A stretch of DNA of 23,394 nt, taken from assembly GCA_022447335.1 (NCBI GenBank), contig JAKVCF010000023.1, positions 1 to 23,394 on the forward strand, in the 5' to 3' direction. Made by a program: the position numbers and the translations under genes. The DNA comes from Planctomycetota bacterium. Lineage in GTDB: Bacteria > Planctomycetota > UBA1135. This document shows positions 7,941 through 16,221 of this stretch, one piece after another. The stretch's first letter is position 1. The number at the start of each line of letters is the position of its first letter. The notes beneath the pieces are model-generated. The model ran no database searches. It saw only the letters and a program-made list of their open reading frames with translations, and was not told the DNA's origin.

Positions 7941-7965
7941 TTCGATGGCTGCGACCGCGCTCGGA

Positions 7966-8847
7966 ATGATTGCAAGTATGACCGGCTACGGTCGCGGCGC
8001 AGCCGAGAATGCGCACGCGGCGGCCGAAGTCGAGCTCCGCAGCGTCAACGGCAAAGGGTTGCATCTCAAGCTGCGGCTTCCTTCAGACCGCCTCGAGCTT
8101 GAAGCCGAGCTCGAGGGTTTGGCGCGCAGCGCAGTAGAGCGAGGCTCAATTCATGGTGGGCTGCGCGTTCGCGTGCTTGCGAGTACGGCGCCCACGCCAG
8201 ATCGTACGGCCTTGGCCGCGCACCTAAAAGAGTGGAGGCGTACGCAGAAGGAGTTGGGTCTCGAGTCGCATGACCCCACGCTGTCCGAACTTTTGGCCTT
8301 GCCGGGTGCATTTCTAACTGCTTCCGAAGATGTCAAAACCACGCGCGCAGTGCGCGCCGTATCTAAGGCGGCAATGAAATCGGCGCTCAACGCACTCCGT
8401 GAATCGCGTGAACGCGAGGGGGCTCGCTTGGCGCGCGAGCTGCAGCGCTTGCTGAAGAAGTTTTCCAGTCATCTTGCCCGCACCGAAAAGCGCATACCTC
8501 GCGCCATTGCTAATGCACAGAGTCGAATGCAAGAGCGAGTCGATGCCGCGCTAGCTAAGGTTGGCGATTACGAACGGCTCGATCTGACTCGTGAACTCAT
8601 CGCCCTTGCCGACCGCGCCGATGTACGCGAAGAGGTGGCACGCTTGCATATGCACTTAGGTGGCTTGAACGAGCTTCTGGAAAATGGAGGGGCGATCGGG
8701 CGCGAGTTCGACTTCCTGCTGCAGGAAGTGCATCGTGAGGTCACGACTTTGGGTAGCAAATCCGCGGATTCTCAGCTTTCCGAGCAGGTTGTCTCAATGA
8801 AGTTGCTAACTGGCCAGCTAAAGGAGCAAATTGCCAATGTCGAGTGA
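7966..8847 (+). CDS. yicC: YicC family endoribonuclease
   Basis: The 293-residue product matches the YicC/YloC family, recently recognised as endoribonucleases that act in RNA turnover. The N-terminus MIASMTGYGRG and ELRSVNGKGLHLKLRLP are the conserved first block. The C-terminal block has ADRADVREEVARLHMHL, GREFDFLLQEVHREVTTLGSKS and LKEQIANVE. Length agrees with the family (287 in E. coli). I chose the ATG at 7966 because family members start MI.SMT; an in-frame ATG at 7945 adds seven residues. The end overlaps gmk by 11 bases, the classic yicC-gmk pair. Confidence 0.93.
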   Translation: MIASMTGYGRGAAENAHAAAEVELRSVNGKGLHLKLRLPSDRLELEAELEGLARSAVERGSIHGGLRVRVLASTAPTPDRTALAAHLKEWRRTQKELGLESHDPTLSELLALPGAFLTASEDVKTTRAVRAVSKAAMKSALNALRESREREGARLARELQRLLKKFSSHLARTEKRIPRAIANAQSRMQERVDAALAKVGDYERLDLTRELIALADRADVREEVARLHMHLGGLNELLENGGAIGREFDFLLQEVHREVTTLGSKSADSQLSEQVVSMKLLTGQLKEQIANVE

Positions 8848-9406
8848 TCGTGGTCGTTTGGTGGTTATTTCGGGGCCAACGGCCTCGGGTAAATCCACCC
8901 TGTGGCGGCGCCTCGTCGACCACCCGCGCATGCGCTTTTCTGTCTCAACGACTACGCGCGGGTCACGCGACGGCGAGGTCGATGGATGCGACTATCACTT
9001 CGTTGACGACGCGCGTTTCGACGCCATGCTCAGCCAAGGCGAGCTGCTTGAATGGGCCGAGGTGCACGGTAAGCGCTACGGCACCCCGCGTGGCCCGGCG
9101 GTCGAGGCTATCGATGCTGGCTACGACGTCGTGCTCGAAATCGATGTGCAGGGAGCCGTGCAGCTGCGCGCCTCTGATTTGCCGACCATCTCGATATTTA
9201 TTGTTCCGCCGTCGCGAGAGGCACTCGAACAGCGTCTGCGCGAGCGTGGCACTGAAACCGAAGAGCAGATGCAGCGACGACTTGCGATTGTTGATCGGGA
9301 GATGGCCGCCTCCTCCGAGTACGATCATGTCGTGATCAATGACGATCTCGAGCGCATGATCTCTGAAGTGGAGCAACTGCTCGGACTCGAAGCCTCTGAA
9401 GCCTGA
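8837..9406 (+). CDS. gmk: Guanylate kinase
   Basis: This 189-residue enzyme phosphorylates GMP to GDP. The P-loop GPTASGKS is at residues 13-20; most members read GPSGAGKS. The GMP-binding segment SVSTTTRGSRDGEVDGCDYHFV is a good match, followed by LLEWAEVHGKRYGTP and VVLEIDVQGAVQLR, and by the lid region RLRERGTETEEQMQRRL. The ATG at 8837 is preferred over the TTG two codons upstream. The stop shares one base with the coaC start (TGATG). Downstream, the rpoZ gene that often follows gmk is absent. Confidence 0.95.
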   Translation: MSSDRGRLVVISGPTASGKSTLWRRLVDHPRMRFSVSTTTRGSRDGEVDGCDYHFVDDARFDAMLSQGELLEWAEVHGKRYGTPRGPAVEAIDAGYDVVLEIDVQGAVQLRASDLPTISIFIVPPSREALEQRLRERGTETEEQMQRRLAIVDREMAASSEYDHVVINDDLERMISEVEQLLGLEASEA

Positions 9407-9939
9407 TGGAAATTCTACTCGGTGTCAGCGCCTCGGCAGCGTGCTTCAAAGCCGCTGCACTCGCTTCGCAGCTGGTGAAAGCTGGTCATGGCGTGACTGC
9501 AGTGCTGAGTCACAGCGCCACCAAACTGGTCACTCCACTGCAGTTTAGCTGTTTGACGAGTCGCCCTACTTTCAGTGATGAATGGAAGCCGGAAGATCCA
9601 GCCGGCATGGATCACATTCAGCTGGCACGTCGTGCAGATGTCGTCCTCCTGGTTCCCGCCACTGCCGATCGCATCGGATCAGTGGCACATGGCCTAGCTC
9701 CCGATTTACTCGGTAGTGCCTTGTTGGCTACTGAGGTCGAAAAGTTGCGATTTGCAGCGCCGTCGATGAACCCCGATATGTGGCGTCAGCCAGCGGTGCA
9801 GCGCAATGTTGCACAGATCGTTGCGGATGGCTGGCAGTTGGTCGGCCCAGTCGCGGGCCTAACTGCCTGTGGGGAAGATGGGTTAGGTCGTATGGCTGAA
9901 GTCGAAGATATCCTCGCGGCGGTGCAGGCACGGGTGTGA
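9406..9939 (+). CDS. coaC: Phosphopantothenoylcysteine decarboxylase (stand-alone CoaC)
   Basis: The 177-residue flavoprotein decarboxylates phosphopantothenoylcysteine to phosphopantetheine in coenzyme A synthesis. It carries the HFCD family set: catalytic His70 in MDHIQLARRADVV, the substrate-recognition motif PSMNPDMW (119-126) with Asn122, and the flap Cys155 in ACGEDGLGRM. The PASAN-type motif reads PATADR, with Asp for the usual Asn. In most bacteria this domain is fused to CoaB in one protein; here it ends with a stop four bases before a separate coaB. Start and gmk stop overlap by one base. Confidence 0.92.
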   Translation: MEILLGVSASAACFKAAALASQLVKAGHGVTAVLSHSATKLVTPLQFSCLTSRPTFSDEWKPEDPAGMDHIQLARRADVVLLVPATADRIGSVAHGLAPDLLGSALLATEVEKLRFAAPSMNPDMWRQPAVQRNVAQIVADGWQLVGPVAGLTACGEDGLGRMAEVEDILAAVQARV

Positions 9940-9943
9940 TTCT

Positions 9944-10561
9944 ATGGTGCGGGTCCTGGTCACGGCGGGTCCGACGGTCGAAGCACTCGACCCTGTGCGC
10001 TTCCTGAGTAATCGCTCGAGCGGTCGCATGGGCTATGCCGTCGCGCGCGCTTTGCTGGCGCGCGGTCATGAAGTGGTGTTGGTCAGCGGGCCGGTCAGTT
10101 TGCGTGCACCTGCCGGCGTCACGCACCTCGGCGTCGAGTCTGCGCGCGAGATGCTGCGAGCCTGTCGTGATTATTGGCAAGATTGCGATGCTCTTTACGC
10201 GGTAGCTGCTGTTGCCGACTATCGTCCGAAGCGTGCCGTGCTGCATAAGCTGAAGCGGCATGAGGGCGAGGGGCAGGTCATCGAGCTGACCCCGAACCCC
10301 GATATCGTGCGTACCTTGGCGCGTAGCAAGCAGGGGCGGCTGGTGGTCGGTTTTGCACTCGAGAGTCGTTGTGGTGAGGTTGAGGCGCGGCGCAAAATGG
10401 AGGTAAAGAAACTCGATTTCGTCGCGCTGAATGGCCCAGAGGCCCAGGGTGCTGAGCGATCCAGCTTGCTGGTACTGGGCGCGGACGGCAGTCGCGTCGA
10501 GCTAGGCCCGACGGCTAAGCCCGGCCTGGCCCGTAGGGTGGTCCGTGCGACGCTCGGCTGA
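9944..10561 (+). CDS. coaB: Phosphopantothenate-cysteine ligase (stand-alone CoaB)
   Basis: The 205-residue product couples cysteine to phosphopantothenate using a nucleotide triphosphate, the step before CoaC. Conserved blocks are VLVTAGPTVEALDPVRFLSN (4-23), SSGRMGYAVA (25-34), AAVADYRP (88-95), the Lys-rich HKLKR (101-105), LTPNPDIV (115-122) and VVGFALES (134-141). It is in a different frame from coaC, with its own ATG after a four-base gap. A single frameshift could in principle rejoin the two, but both halves are complete domains with sensible ends. It closes the run that begins at aroF; a 79-base gap precedes ftsK. Confidence 0.92.
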   Translation: MVRVLVTAGPTVEALDPVRFLSNRSSGRMGYAVARALLARGHEVVLVSGPVSLRAPAGVTHLGVESAREMLRACRDYWQDCDALYAVAAVADYRPKRAVLHKLKRHEGEGQVIELTPNPDIVRTLARSKQGRLVVGFALESRCGEVEARRKMEVKKLDFVALNGPEAQGAERSSLLVLGADGSRVELGPTAKPGLARRVVRATLG

Positions 10562-10640
10562 GCCACCGAAATCGCCCTAGTGAGGCCGTGCCGCTGGAAC
10601 CCTCCCCCTTGCGCGTTTAGGATGACGGCGGGGGCGAATC

Positions 10641-13289
10641 GTGGCGGCCAAGAAGAAAAAAGCAAATCGGAATAAAACGCCCGCACGCAGGAAAACTGCG
10701 GTGCGGTCTAAGTCGAAAAGTTCAGGCTTTTTCGGTGAGATGCTGCGTGGGGTCGGCGGTTGGAGCGGCGCCCTATTTGTAGGTTTTGGATCGCTGCTGA
10801 GCTGGGCAGGGCGGCGTTTCTTGGACGCTTTGCATGGGCGTAGTGCGCGTCAGCCTTTTGGCCTAGTGTTGGGTGCAGTATCACTCTTCACGCTGGTTGC
10901 AATGCTTGACTATTCGGCAGGTCATCCTGAGATGAATCTCTGCGGTCAGGTTGGCCACCATTTCGCCGATGCACTGGTTCGGGTTTTCGGTCTTGGCGGT
11001 TTCGTCATTCCATTCTTCGGCTTGTTCTGGGGCATGGCACGACTCTTTCGCGAGAAGCAAGGTAGTAGCCCCTTACTCAAGCTGGTTGGCGTGCTGGTGC
11101 TGGCTGTCACCGTCGGTCTATGCGCACGCGCTTGGTCAGGCGTGAATGGGTCCAGCACTTTTCCGGTTGGAGTGGGCGGCTGGTTTGGTAACCACTACTA
11201 CCCGCCCATCTCTACAGCACTTGGAGAATTTGGTTCGATCACGTTACTAGTGCTTCTCCTTGGCCTTTCCAGCTTGTTTGCAACTGAGTGGGCATTCGTG
11301 CCGCTCATCCGCGAACTGGCGCGTCGCGGCCGCGAGTCATTGCGTCAGCCTGATCTGCCGTTAGCTCCGGACCGCCGCAGTTTGCGCGAAGAGACTCGTG
11401 AGAATCAAGAATGGGCTACGCGTGGCGTCGTCGGTACATGGAACCGTTTTAAGCTCTTGCTTTCGCCATACCATCCGGAGGGCGAGCGAAGTCAGGCAGC
11501 TGAGGTTGTAGGAAAGGGCAAGGTCGCTGCTGCGGAGGCGGCGCCCGAAGTTCAGCCTGATCGACCTCCGCTGACTTCAATTCCAGCGATAATTCCTCAG
11601 GCCGGCCCAGTCGATATTCCCGAAGCGGAGGCGCCGGTTGAGCCTACGCCCGAGCCCGCAGTTGCTGCGCAACCGAAGGCGGCCCCCGCTCCCGTGTCGC
11701 AGCCCGAACCCGCTGTGGCAGTCATTTCGAAGCCCGAATCGCTGCCGGGGATCTCAGCCGCGCCAGAAGAAAAGAGTGCCGGAGTTGACCGCGAGAATGA
11801 GATTCCGGCACGTAAGCGGCGCAAGAAGCCCCGTCTCGACTCACTGCCTTCAGCGGCCAAAATTCTCCAGCCGGGCGAGAAGGTTGATCGTTCCGCAATG
11901 CAATCCGAAATCGACGCCATGGGCCGTCGTTTACAGGAGGTTTTCGATGCCTTCGGGCTCAATGCTAGCGTGGTCGGAGCAGAGCGCGGCCCGACACTGA
12001 CTTTGTTCGAAGTGCAGTTGGCGCAGGGTGTTTCGGTCAAGAGGCTTAACAATCAACGTGATGATCTAGGCGTAGCTCTGGGCTCGCATGGTGTGCGCAT
12101 CGTTTACCCCTTGCCAGGTCGTACTACGGTCGGCGTCGAAGTTCCCAATCTGCGTCGCGACCCAGTGCGCCTCAAAGACGTTTACGAAGGTGCCGATTTG
12201 GACGTGGCGCGTAACAAGTTGCCAATGGTGTTGGGTCGCGACACGCTTGGCAAGCCGGCTGTTGAGGATCTCACCAAGATGCCGCACATGTTGGTCGCGG
12301 GTACGACTGGATCGGGGAAGTCGGTCTGTTTGAATTCGATTCTGTTGACCATGCTATTGACGCGAACGCCCGAACAGGTGCGCATGGTATTAATCGATCC
12401 AAAGCAGGTTGAACTGCAGCTGTATCAGGACATTCCTCACTTGCTGTGCCCAGTGGTTACCGACATGAAGCGTGCGCCATTCACGCTTGAGTGGGCGGTG
12501 CGAGCGATGGAAGATCGCCTACATCAGTTCAAGATGGCGGTAGTGCGTGATATCAAGGAATACAATGCGCTGGGCCAAAAAGAGCTGCGGAGCCGTCTTG
12601 GCGACGACTATGACCCGGACGAGTTCCCGGACACCGTCCCGTACTACGTGCTAGTCATCGACGAGCTTGCTGACTTGATGATGGTGTCAAAGAAAGAGGT
12701 CGAGATCGCGATCTCGCGGCTGGCAGCCAAGGCGCGGGCTGCAGGCATTCACTTGCTGGTGGCTACGCAGCGCCCTTCGACAGATGTCGTCACGGGCCTA
12801 ATCAAGATGAATCTGCCTGTGCGTGCGGCCTTCCGGGTTACCAGTTTGGTGGATAGTCGTGTCATCCTCGATGACGGTGGCGCCGAAGCGCTGCTCGGCA
12901 ATGGTGACTTTCTGTACAAGCCGCCGGGGGCATCTGGCATGGTGCGCGGGCAAGGTGCTTTCGTCAGCAACAAGGAAGTCCGTGAAGTTTGCGACCATCT
13001 GCGCAAACACGGTAAGCCCGAGTTTCTCGAAGACCTAGTCCAGATGAAGGGGGCTGCTGGTGGCGGAGGGGAGGTGGATGACCCGCTCTACGCTGACGCT
13101 TGCCGCATTATCTTGCAATCGGGCCGTGGCTCGGCATCGTTGCTGCAGCGTGCGCTGTCGATTGGGTATACCCGCGCAAGCCGACTCATCGATATCATGA
13201 CGGAACAGGGTGTGCTGGGCCCCTTCGTTGGCTCCAAGGCTCGCGAGGTTCTAATGACACTCGAAGAGTTTGAGGCTACCCAGCAGTAG
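10641..13289 (+). CDS. ftsK: DNA translocase FtsK
   Basis: The 882-residue division-site motor pumps chromosome ends apart and activates XerCD at dif. A Lys/Arg-rich N-terminus (1-27) precedes about four membrane helices near 72-90, 112-133, 145-164 and 198-220. A Pro/Ala/Glu-rich linker covers about 285-395. The RecA-like motor has Walker A GTTGSGKS at 554-561, DPKQVELQLY at 586-595, Walker B VLVIDELADLM at 670-680 and ATQRPSTDVVTGLIK. The gamma winged-helix (about 813-875) reads SLLQRALSIGYTRASRLID, the helix that reads KOPS sequences. Length is shorter than E. coli FtsK (1329) because the linker is short, as in many bacteria. The start is GTG at 10641. RimO follows after 18 bases. Confidence 0.96.
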   Translation: MAAKKKKANRNKTPARRKTAVRSKSKSSGFFGEMLRGVGGWSGALFVGFGSLLSWAGRRFLDALHGRSARQPFGLVLGAVSLFTLVAMLDYSAGHPEMNLCGQVGHHFADALVRVFGLGGFVIPFFGLFWGMARLFREKQGSSPLLKLVGVLVLAVTVGLCARAWSGVNGSSTFPVGVGGWFGNHYYPPISTALGEFGSITLLVLLLGLSSLFATEWAFVPLIRELARRGRESLRQPDLPLAPDRRSLREETRENQEWATRGVVGTWNRFKLLLSPYHPEGERSQAAEVVGKGKVAAAEAAPEVQPDRPPLTSIPAIIPQAGPVDIPEAEAPVEPTPEPAVAAQPKAAPAPVSQPEPAVAVISKPESLPGISAAPEEKSAGVDRENEIPARKRRKKPRLDSLPSAAKILQPGEKVDRSAMQSEIDAMGRRLQEVFDAFGLNASVVGAERGPTLTLFEVQLAQGVSVKRLNNQRDDLGVALGSHGVRIVYPLPGRTTVGVEVPNLRRDPVRLKDVYEGADLDVARNKLPMVLGRDTLGKPAVEDLTKMPHMLVAGTTGSGKSVCLNSILLTMLLTRTPEQVRMVLIDPKQVELQLYQDIPHLLCPVVTDMKRAPFTLEWAVRAMEDRLHQFKMAVVRDIKEYNALGQKELRSRLGDDYDPDEFPDTVPYYVLVIDELADLMMVSKKEVEIAISRLAAKARAAGIHLLVATQRPSTDVVTGLIKMNLPVRAAFRVTSLVDSRVILDDGGAEALLGNGDFLYKPPGASGMVRGQGAFVSNKEVREVCDHLRKHGKPEFLEDLVQMKGAAGGGGEVDDPLYADACRIILQSGRGSASLLQRALSIGYTRASRLIDIMTEQGVLGPFVGSKAREVLMTLEEFEATQQ

Positions 13290-13307
13290 TATCCGACCGA
13301 CGCTGCA

Positions 13308-14657
13308 ATGACCGTTCGCGACATTCGCGTAGCCTTAGTGCACCTGGGCTGTGCACGCAATTTGATCGATTCCGAGAATATCCTCGGTCGCCTTGGCGCT
13401 GAGGGCTATGCACTTACTGGGGAGGTTGCTGGGGCAGATGTCGCAGTGCTGAACACATGCTCTTTCATCGGCGATGCTCGCGATGAGTCCGAGGGAGCGA
13501 TCCAGAAAATGCTCGAAGCGAAGAGTGCGGGCGATTTGCGCTCTGTCATCGTTGCGGGCTGTTTGCCGGAGAAGTTTCGGGATGACGTTGAGGCTAAGTA
13601 CCCTGAAGTCGATGCCTTCCTCGGGCTGAGCGATTACTCCAACATCGCGCGCATCGTGGAAGAGGTTCTGCGTGGTCGTAAGGTGCGGGAAGATGCTGGC
13701 GGACGTGCGCCACAGGGGCAAGGCGAGTTCATGCGTTTATTGCAGACGCCGCGCAGTTATGCCTACCTGCGCCCATCGCACGGCTGCGATCACAAATGCG
13801 CTTTCTGCATCATTCCAGCGATTCGTGGCACTCAGGCTAGTAAGCCACTTGATGTTGTGGTTAATGAAACCGCAAACTTAGTGCGACAGGGTGTGCGCGA
13901 AGTTGTGCTGGTCGCCGAGGACACCACCGGATACGGCACTGACTTCGGCCCAGAGGGCCCCCGTCTGCCCGAGCTGGTCGAAGCCATAGCGGGAGTCAAT
14001 GATTTGCGCTGGTTACGCGTGATGTACGCTTATCCGAATCGTTTCCCTTGGCGGTTAACTGAGGTCATGAATGCGTATGACAATGTTATTCCCTACCTCG
14101 ACATTCCGACGCAGCACATTTCAACCTCGGTGCTCAAGCGCATGCGCCGTGGTGGGACTGGAGACTCGGTACGGGGCATTCTCAGTCGGCTCCGTGAGGA
14201 GGTGCCGGGCATCACTTTGCGCACGACGGTTCTAGTTGGTCATCCAGGGGAGGGTGAGGCCGAATTCCAAGAGCTGTGCGACTTTCTTGAGGAATTCCGC
14301 ATCGATCGTGTCGGGGCGTTTGCCTATTCGCCCGAGCGGGGCACGCCGGCGGGCAACGATGTGGAACGCTGTTCTCACGAGGAAGCGCTCGAGCGACAGG
14401 GGCGCCTAATGGAAATTCAGGCGAAGGTGCATGCGGAGTTGCAGGCTGGGCGGGTTGGCAGTGAATGCGACGTGTTAATTGATGGCAATGAGGGAGAATG
14501 GGCGCTCGGCCGTACCACCGCCGATGCTCCCGAGGTCGATGCCGTCGTTCGCGTGGCGGATCCAGAGCACACTTGGAGTACAGGTTCGATGCTGAGGGTA
14601 CGTATTATTGGGGCGGATGGCTACGATTTGGAGGCCGAGGCGCTGTCCTCTGCCTAA
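13308..14657 (+). CDS. rimO: Ribosomal protein uS12 methylthiotransferase RimO
   Basis: The 449-residue radical-SAM enzyme adds a methylthio group to the conserved Asp of ribosomal protein S12. The N-terminal cluster domain has Cys15 (LGCARNLIDSE), Cys51 (NTCSFI) and Cys85 (AGCLPE). The radical-SAM cluster is CDHKCAFC with Cys160, Cys164 and Cys167. YLDIPTQHISTSVLKRM and TTVLVGHPGE follow, and a C-terminal TRAM-like domain runs from about 380. The LGCARNLIDSE and IIPAIRG forms favour RimO over MiaB. The ftsK-rimO-pgsA order is found in many bacterial groups. Confidence 0.94.
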   Translation: MTVRDIRVALVHLGCARNLIDSENILGRLGAEGYALTGEVAGADVAVLNTCSFIGDARDESEGAIQKMLEAKSAGDLRSVIVAGCLPEKFRDDVEAKYPEVDAFLGLSDYSNIARIVEEVLRGRKVREDAGGRAPQGQGEFMRLLQTPRSYAYLRPSHGCDHKCAFCIIPAIRGTQASKPLDVVVNETANLVRQGVREVVLVAEDTTGYGTDFGPEGPRLPELVEAIAGVNDLRWLRVMYAYPNRFPWRLTEVMNAYDNVIPYLDIPTQHISTSVLKRMRRGGTGDSVRGILSRLREEVPGITLRTTVLVGHPGEGEAEFQELCDFLEEFRIDRVGAFAYSPERGTPAGNDVERCSHEEALERQGRLMEIQAKVHAELQAGRVGSECDVLIDGNEGEWALGRTTADAPEVDAVVRVADPEHTWSTGSMLRVRIIGADGYDLEAEALSSA

Positions 14658-14668
14658 TCTCATTCGCT

Positions 14669-15319
14669 TTGATTCCCTCGCGTCACATTCCTAACTTGGT
14701 CACGATGAGCCGTCTTGTGTTGGCGGTCGGGGCTTTCTGGTTTATGGGCGAGGTGGTCGATGCCAGCCCTGGCGACACTGAGGCTATTCGCAGCGCCTCT
14801 TTCTGGGCCTTCTGGCTTTTTCTGATAGCTGCAGTCAGTGACTTTCTCGATGGTTGGCTGGCGCGCCGCAATGGCTGGGTGACGGCCTTTGGCCGTGTTG
14901 CTGACCCAGTAGTCGATAAAGTACTGACGCTGGGCTCACTTATTTACCTCTGTGCGAGTTCCAATCTTGCGCGCGATGGAGATTTGCTAGCAGTTATGCC
15001 GGTTTGGGCCGTCGTACTCATGTTGGCGCGTGAGTTCTTAGTTACTGCGCTGCGTGGCTTGGTCGAATCTTACGGGTTGTCCTTCGGCGCTGATCGGTAC
15101 GGCAAGCTCAAGTTGATTCTGCAAGTGGTTTACATTGCGATTCCGCTAGGTGTGGCCGGGGGTATTCCGCACTTCCTGCATCTACCCTTCCTTGAGCTCA
15201 CGCGAAACCCTTATCTGTTTGCTGGCATGTTCGTAGTAATGGTCGGCCTAACAGTAGTCTCAGGGCTGAACTACTGTTTGCGCGGGGCTCGGCTGCTAGC
15301 TGAGACGGAGCTGAAGTAA
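14669..15319 (+). CDS. pgsA: CDP-diacylglycerol-glycerol-3-phosphate 3-phosphatidyltransferase (PgsA-like)
   Basis: This integral membrane enzyme of the CDP-alcohol phosphatidyltransferase family most likely makes phosphatidylglycerol phosphate, the precursor of phosphatidylglycerol. The catalytic signature D-G-x2-A-R-x8-G-x3-D-x3-D is perfect, within DGWLARRNGWVTAFGRVADP and the following VVDK. About five or six hydrophobic helices are seen. The conserved N-terminal IPNLVTMSR needs a start before the first ATG (14705). I therefore take the TTG at 14669 (216 residues), 11 bases after rimO; the exact start is uncertain. Substrate choice (glycerol phosphate against inositol or serine) rests on the PgsA-like context and DPVxDK form. 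Confidence 0.87.
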   Translation: MIPSRHIPNLVTMSRLVLAVGAFWFMGEVVDASPGDTEAIRSASFWAFWLFLIAAVSDFLDGWLARRNGWVTAFGRVADPVVDKVLTLGSLIYLCASSNLARDGDLLAVMPVWAVVLMLAREFLVTALRGLVESYGLSFGADRYGKLKLILQVVYIAIPLGVAGGIPHFLHLPFLELTRNPYLFAGMFVVMVGLTVVSGLNYCLRGARLLAETELK

Positions 15320-15322
15320 GGC

Positions 15323-16216
15323 ATGAATCGTTTGCCAGAAGAGTTGCGTGAGCTCCTCGACCGCGCAGACCGCCTCCCGGCATCGGAGCGCCGAGACCTC
15401 GCAGTTCTTTTGCGCGGCTGGGCTAATGCTCAGAGTGAAGGGGAAGTGGAGCCGGAAGATGGATTTCCAGGTCGTTTTGGCATGATTGGTCATTCGAAAG
15501 CGATGGAGCAGGTCTTTGCCTTGCTCGCGCGTGTTTTGCATACCGATGTGCCCATTCTGGTTACTGGAGAAACAGGTACTGGCAAGGAGTTGGTTGCAAG
15601 TGCGCTACATCAAAATGGCCCGCGGCGCAAAGGGCCCTTTGTCGCGGTGAACTGCGCGGCGATACCCGCTACCTTGCTCGAAGCTGAGCTATTCGGTCAC
15701 GTCCGAGGGAGTTTTACCGGCGCTCACAAGGATCGTCAGGGCTATGTTGAGGTTGCGGACGGTGGCACCCTCTTTTTGGACGAGATCGGCGAGATGCCGG
15801 TAGCCATGCAGGCCAAGCTGCTACGTTTCCTGCAGGAAGGCGAGGTCCGTCCGGTAGGCGGTAATGCTGTCAAGCACGTGGATGTGCGCGTTGTCGCTGC
15901 AACTAATCGTGCGCTGGAGCAACAGATCAAGGCCGGGGCTTTTCGCGAGGATCTTTATTATCGCCTTGCTGTACTCACGCTTTCGCTTCCGGCCCTGCGC
16001 GAGCGTGCTGAGGATATCGAACTGCTGGCAAAGTTCCTGCTCAGTCGCAATGAAGGCCAGGGCTTGCCAACCGCCAAGCTTTCTGATGATGCGATTGCAG
16101 CGCTGGCGGCCAGCTCCTGGCCCGGCAATATTCGGCAGTTGCATAACGAACTGACGCGTGCCGCGGCCTTTGCAAATGATGGCCTGATTAAGGCTGCCGA
16201 TCTCGAGTTGGCCTAG
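15323..16216 (+). CDS. Sigma-54-dependent transcriptional activator core (AAA+ domain only)
   Basis: The 297-residue product is an NtrC/PspF-type AAA+ ATPase that would remodel sigma-54 RNA polymerase. Walker A GETGTGKE is at 82-89, the sigma-54-contacting loop reads GSFTGA at 129-134 (GAFTGA in most), Walker B TLFLDEIGEM at 149-158, sensor I VVAATNR at 190-196, arginine-finger region FREDLYYRL at 207-215, and sensor II WPGNIRQLHNE at 266-276. An N-terminal segment of about 50 residues (LPEELRELLDRADRLPASER) is charged, helical-looking and matches no receiver, GAF or PAS domain I recognise. There is no Fis-type helix-turn-helix; the protein ends about 20 residues after sensor II. It starts three bases after pgsA. 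Targets are unknown. Confidence 0.88.
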   Translation: MNRLPEELRELLDRADRLPASERRDLAVLLRGWANAQSEGEVEPEDGFPGRFGMIGHSKAMEQVFALLARVLHTDVPILVTGETGTGKELVASALHQNGPRRKGPFVAVNCAAIPATLLEAELFGHVRGSFTGAHKDRQGYVEVADGGTLFLDEIGEMPVAMQAKLLRFLQEGEVRPVGGNAVKHVDVRVVAATNRALEQQIKAGAFREDLYYRLAVLTLSLPALRERAEDIELLAKFLLSRNEGQGLPTAKLSDDAIAALAASSWPGNIRQLHNELTRAAAFANDGLIKAADLELA

Positions 16217-16221
16217 GCCAG

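Noticed and set aside
7801..7965. Upstream extension of yicC into pyrE.
   Set aside because: The MIASMTGYG start matches the family; the extension is out of frame with the clear pyrE product and has no conserved residues.
8873..8900. P-loop GPTASGKS resembles tRNA dimethylallyltransferase MiaA.
   Set aside because: The rest of the protein, including the GMP-binding and lid regions, is guanylate kinase.
11597..12052. Minus-strand open frame of 151 codons.
   Set aside because: It is antisense to the Pro/Ala/Glu-rich linker of ftsK and is Ser/Ala/Gly-rich low complexity.
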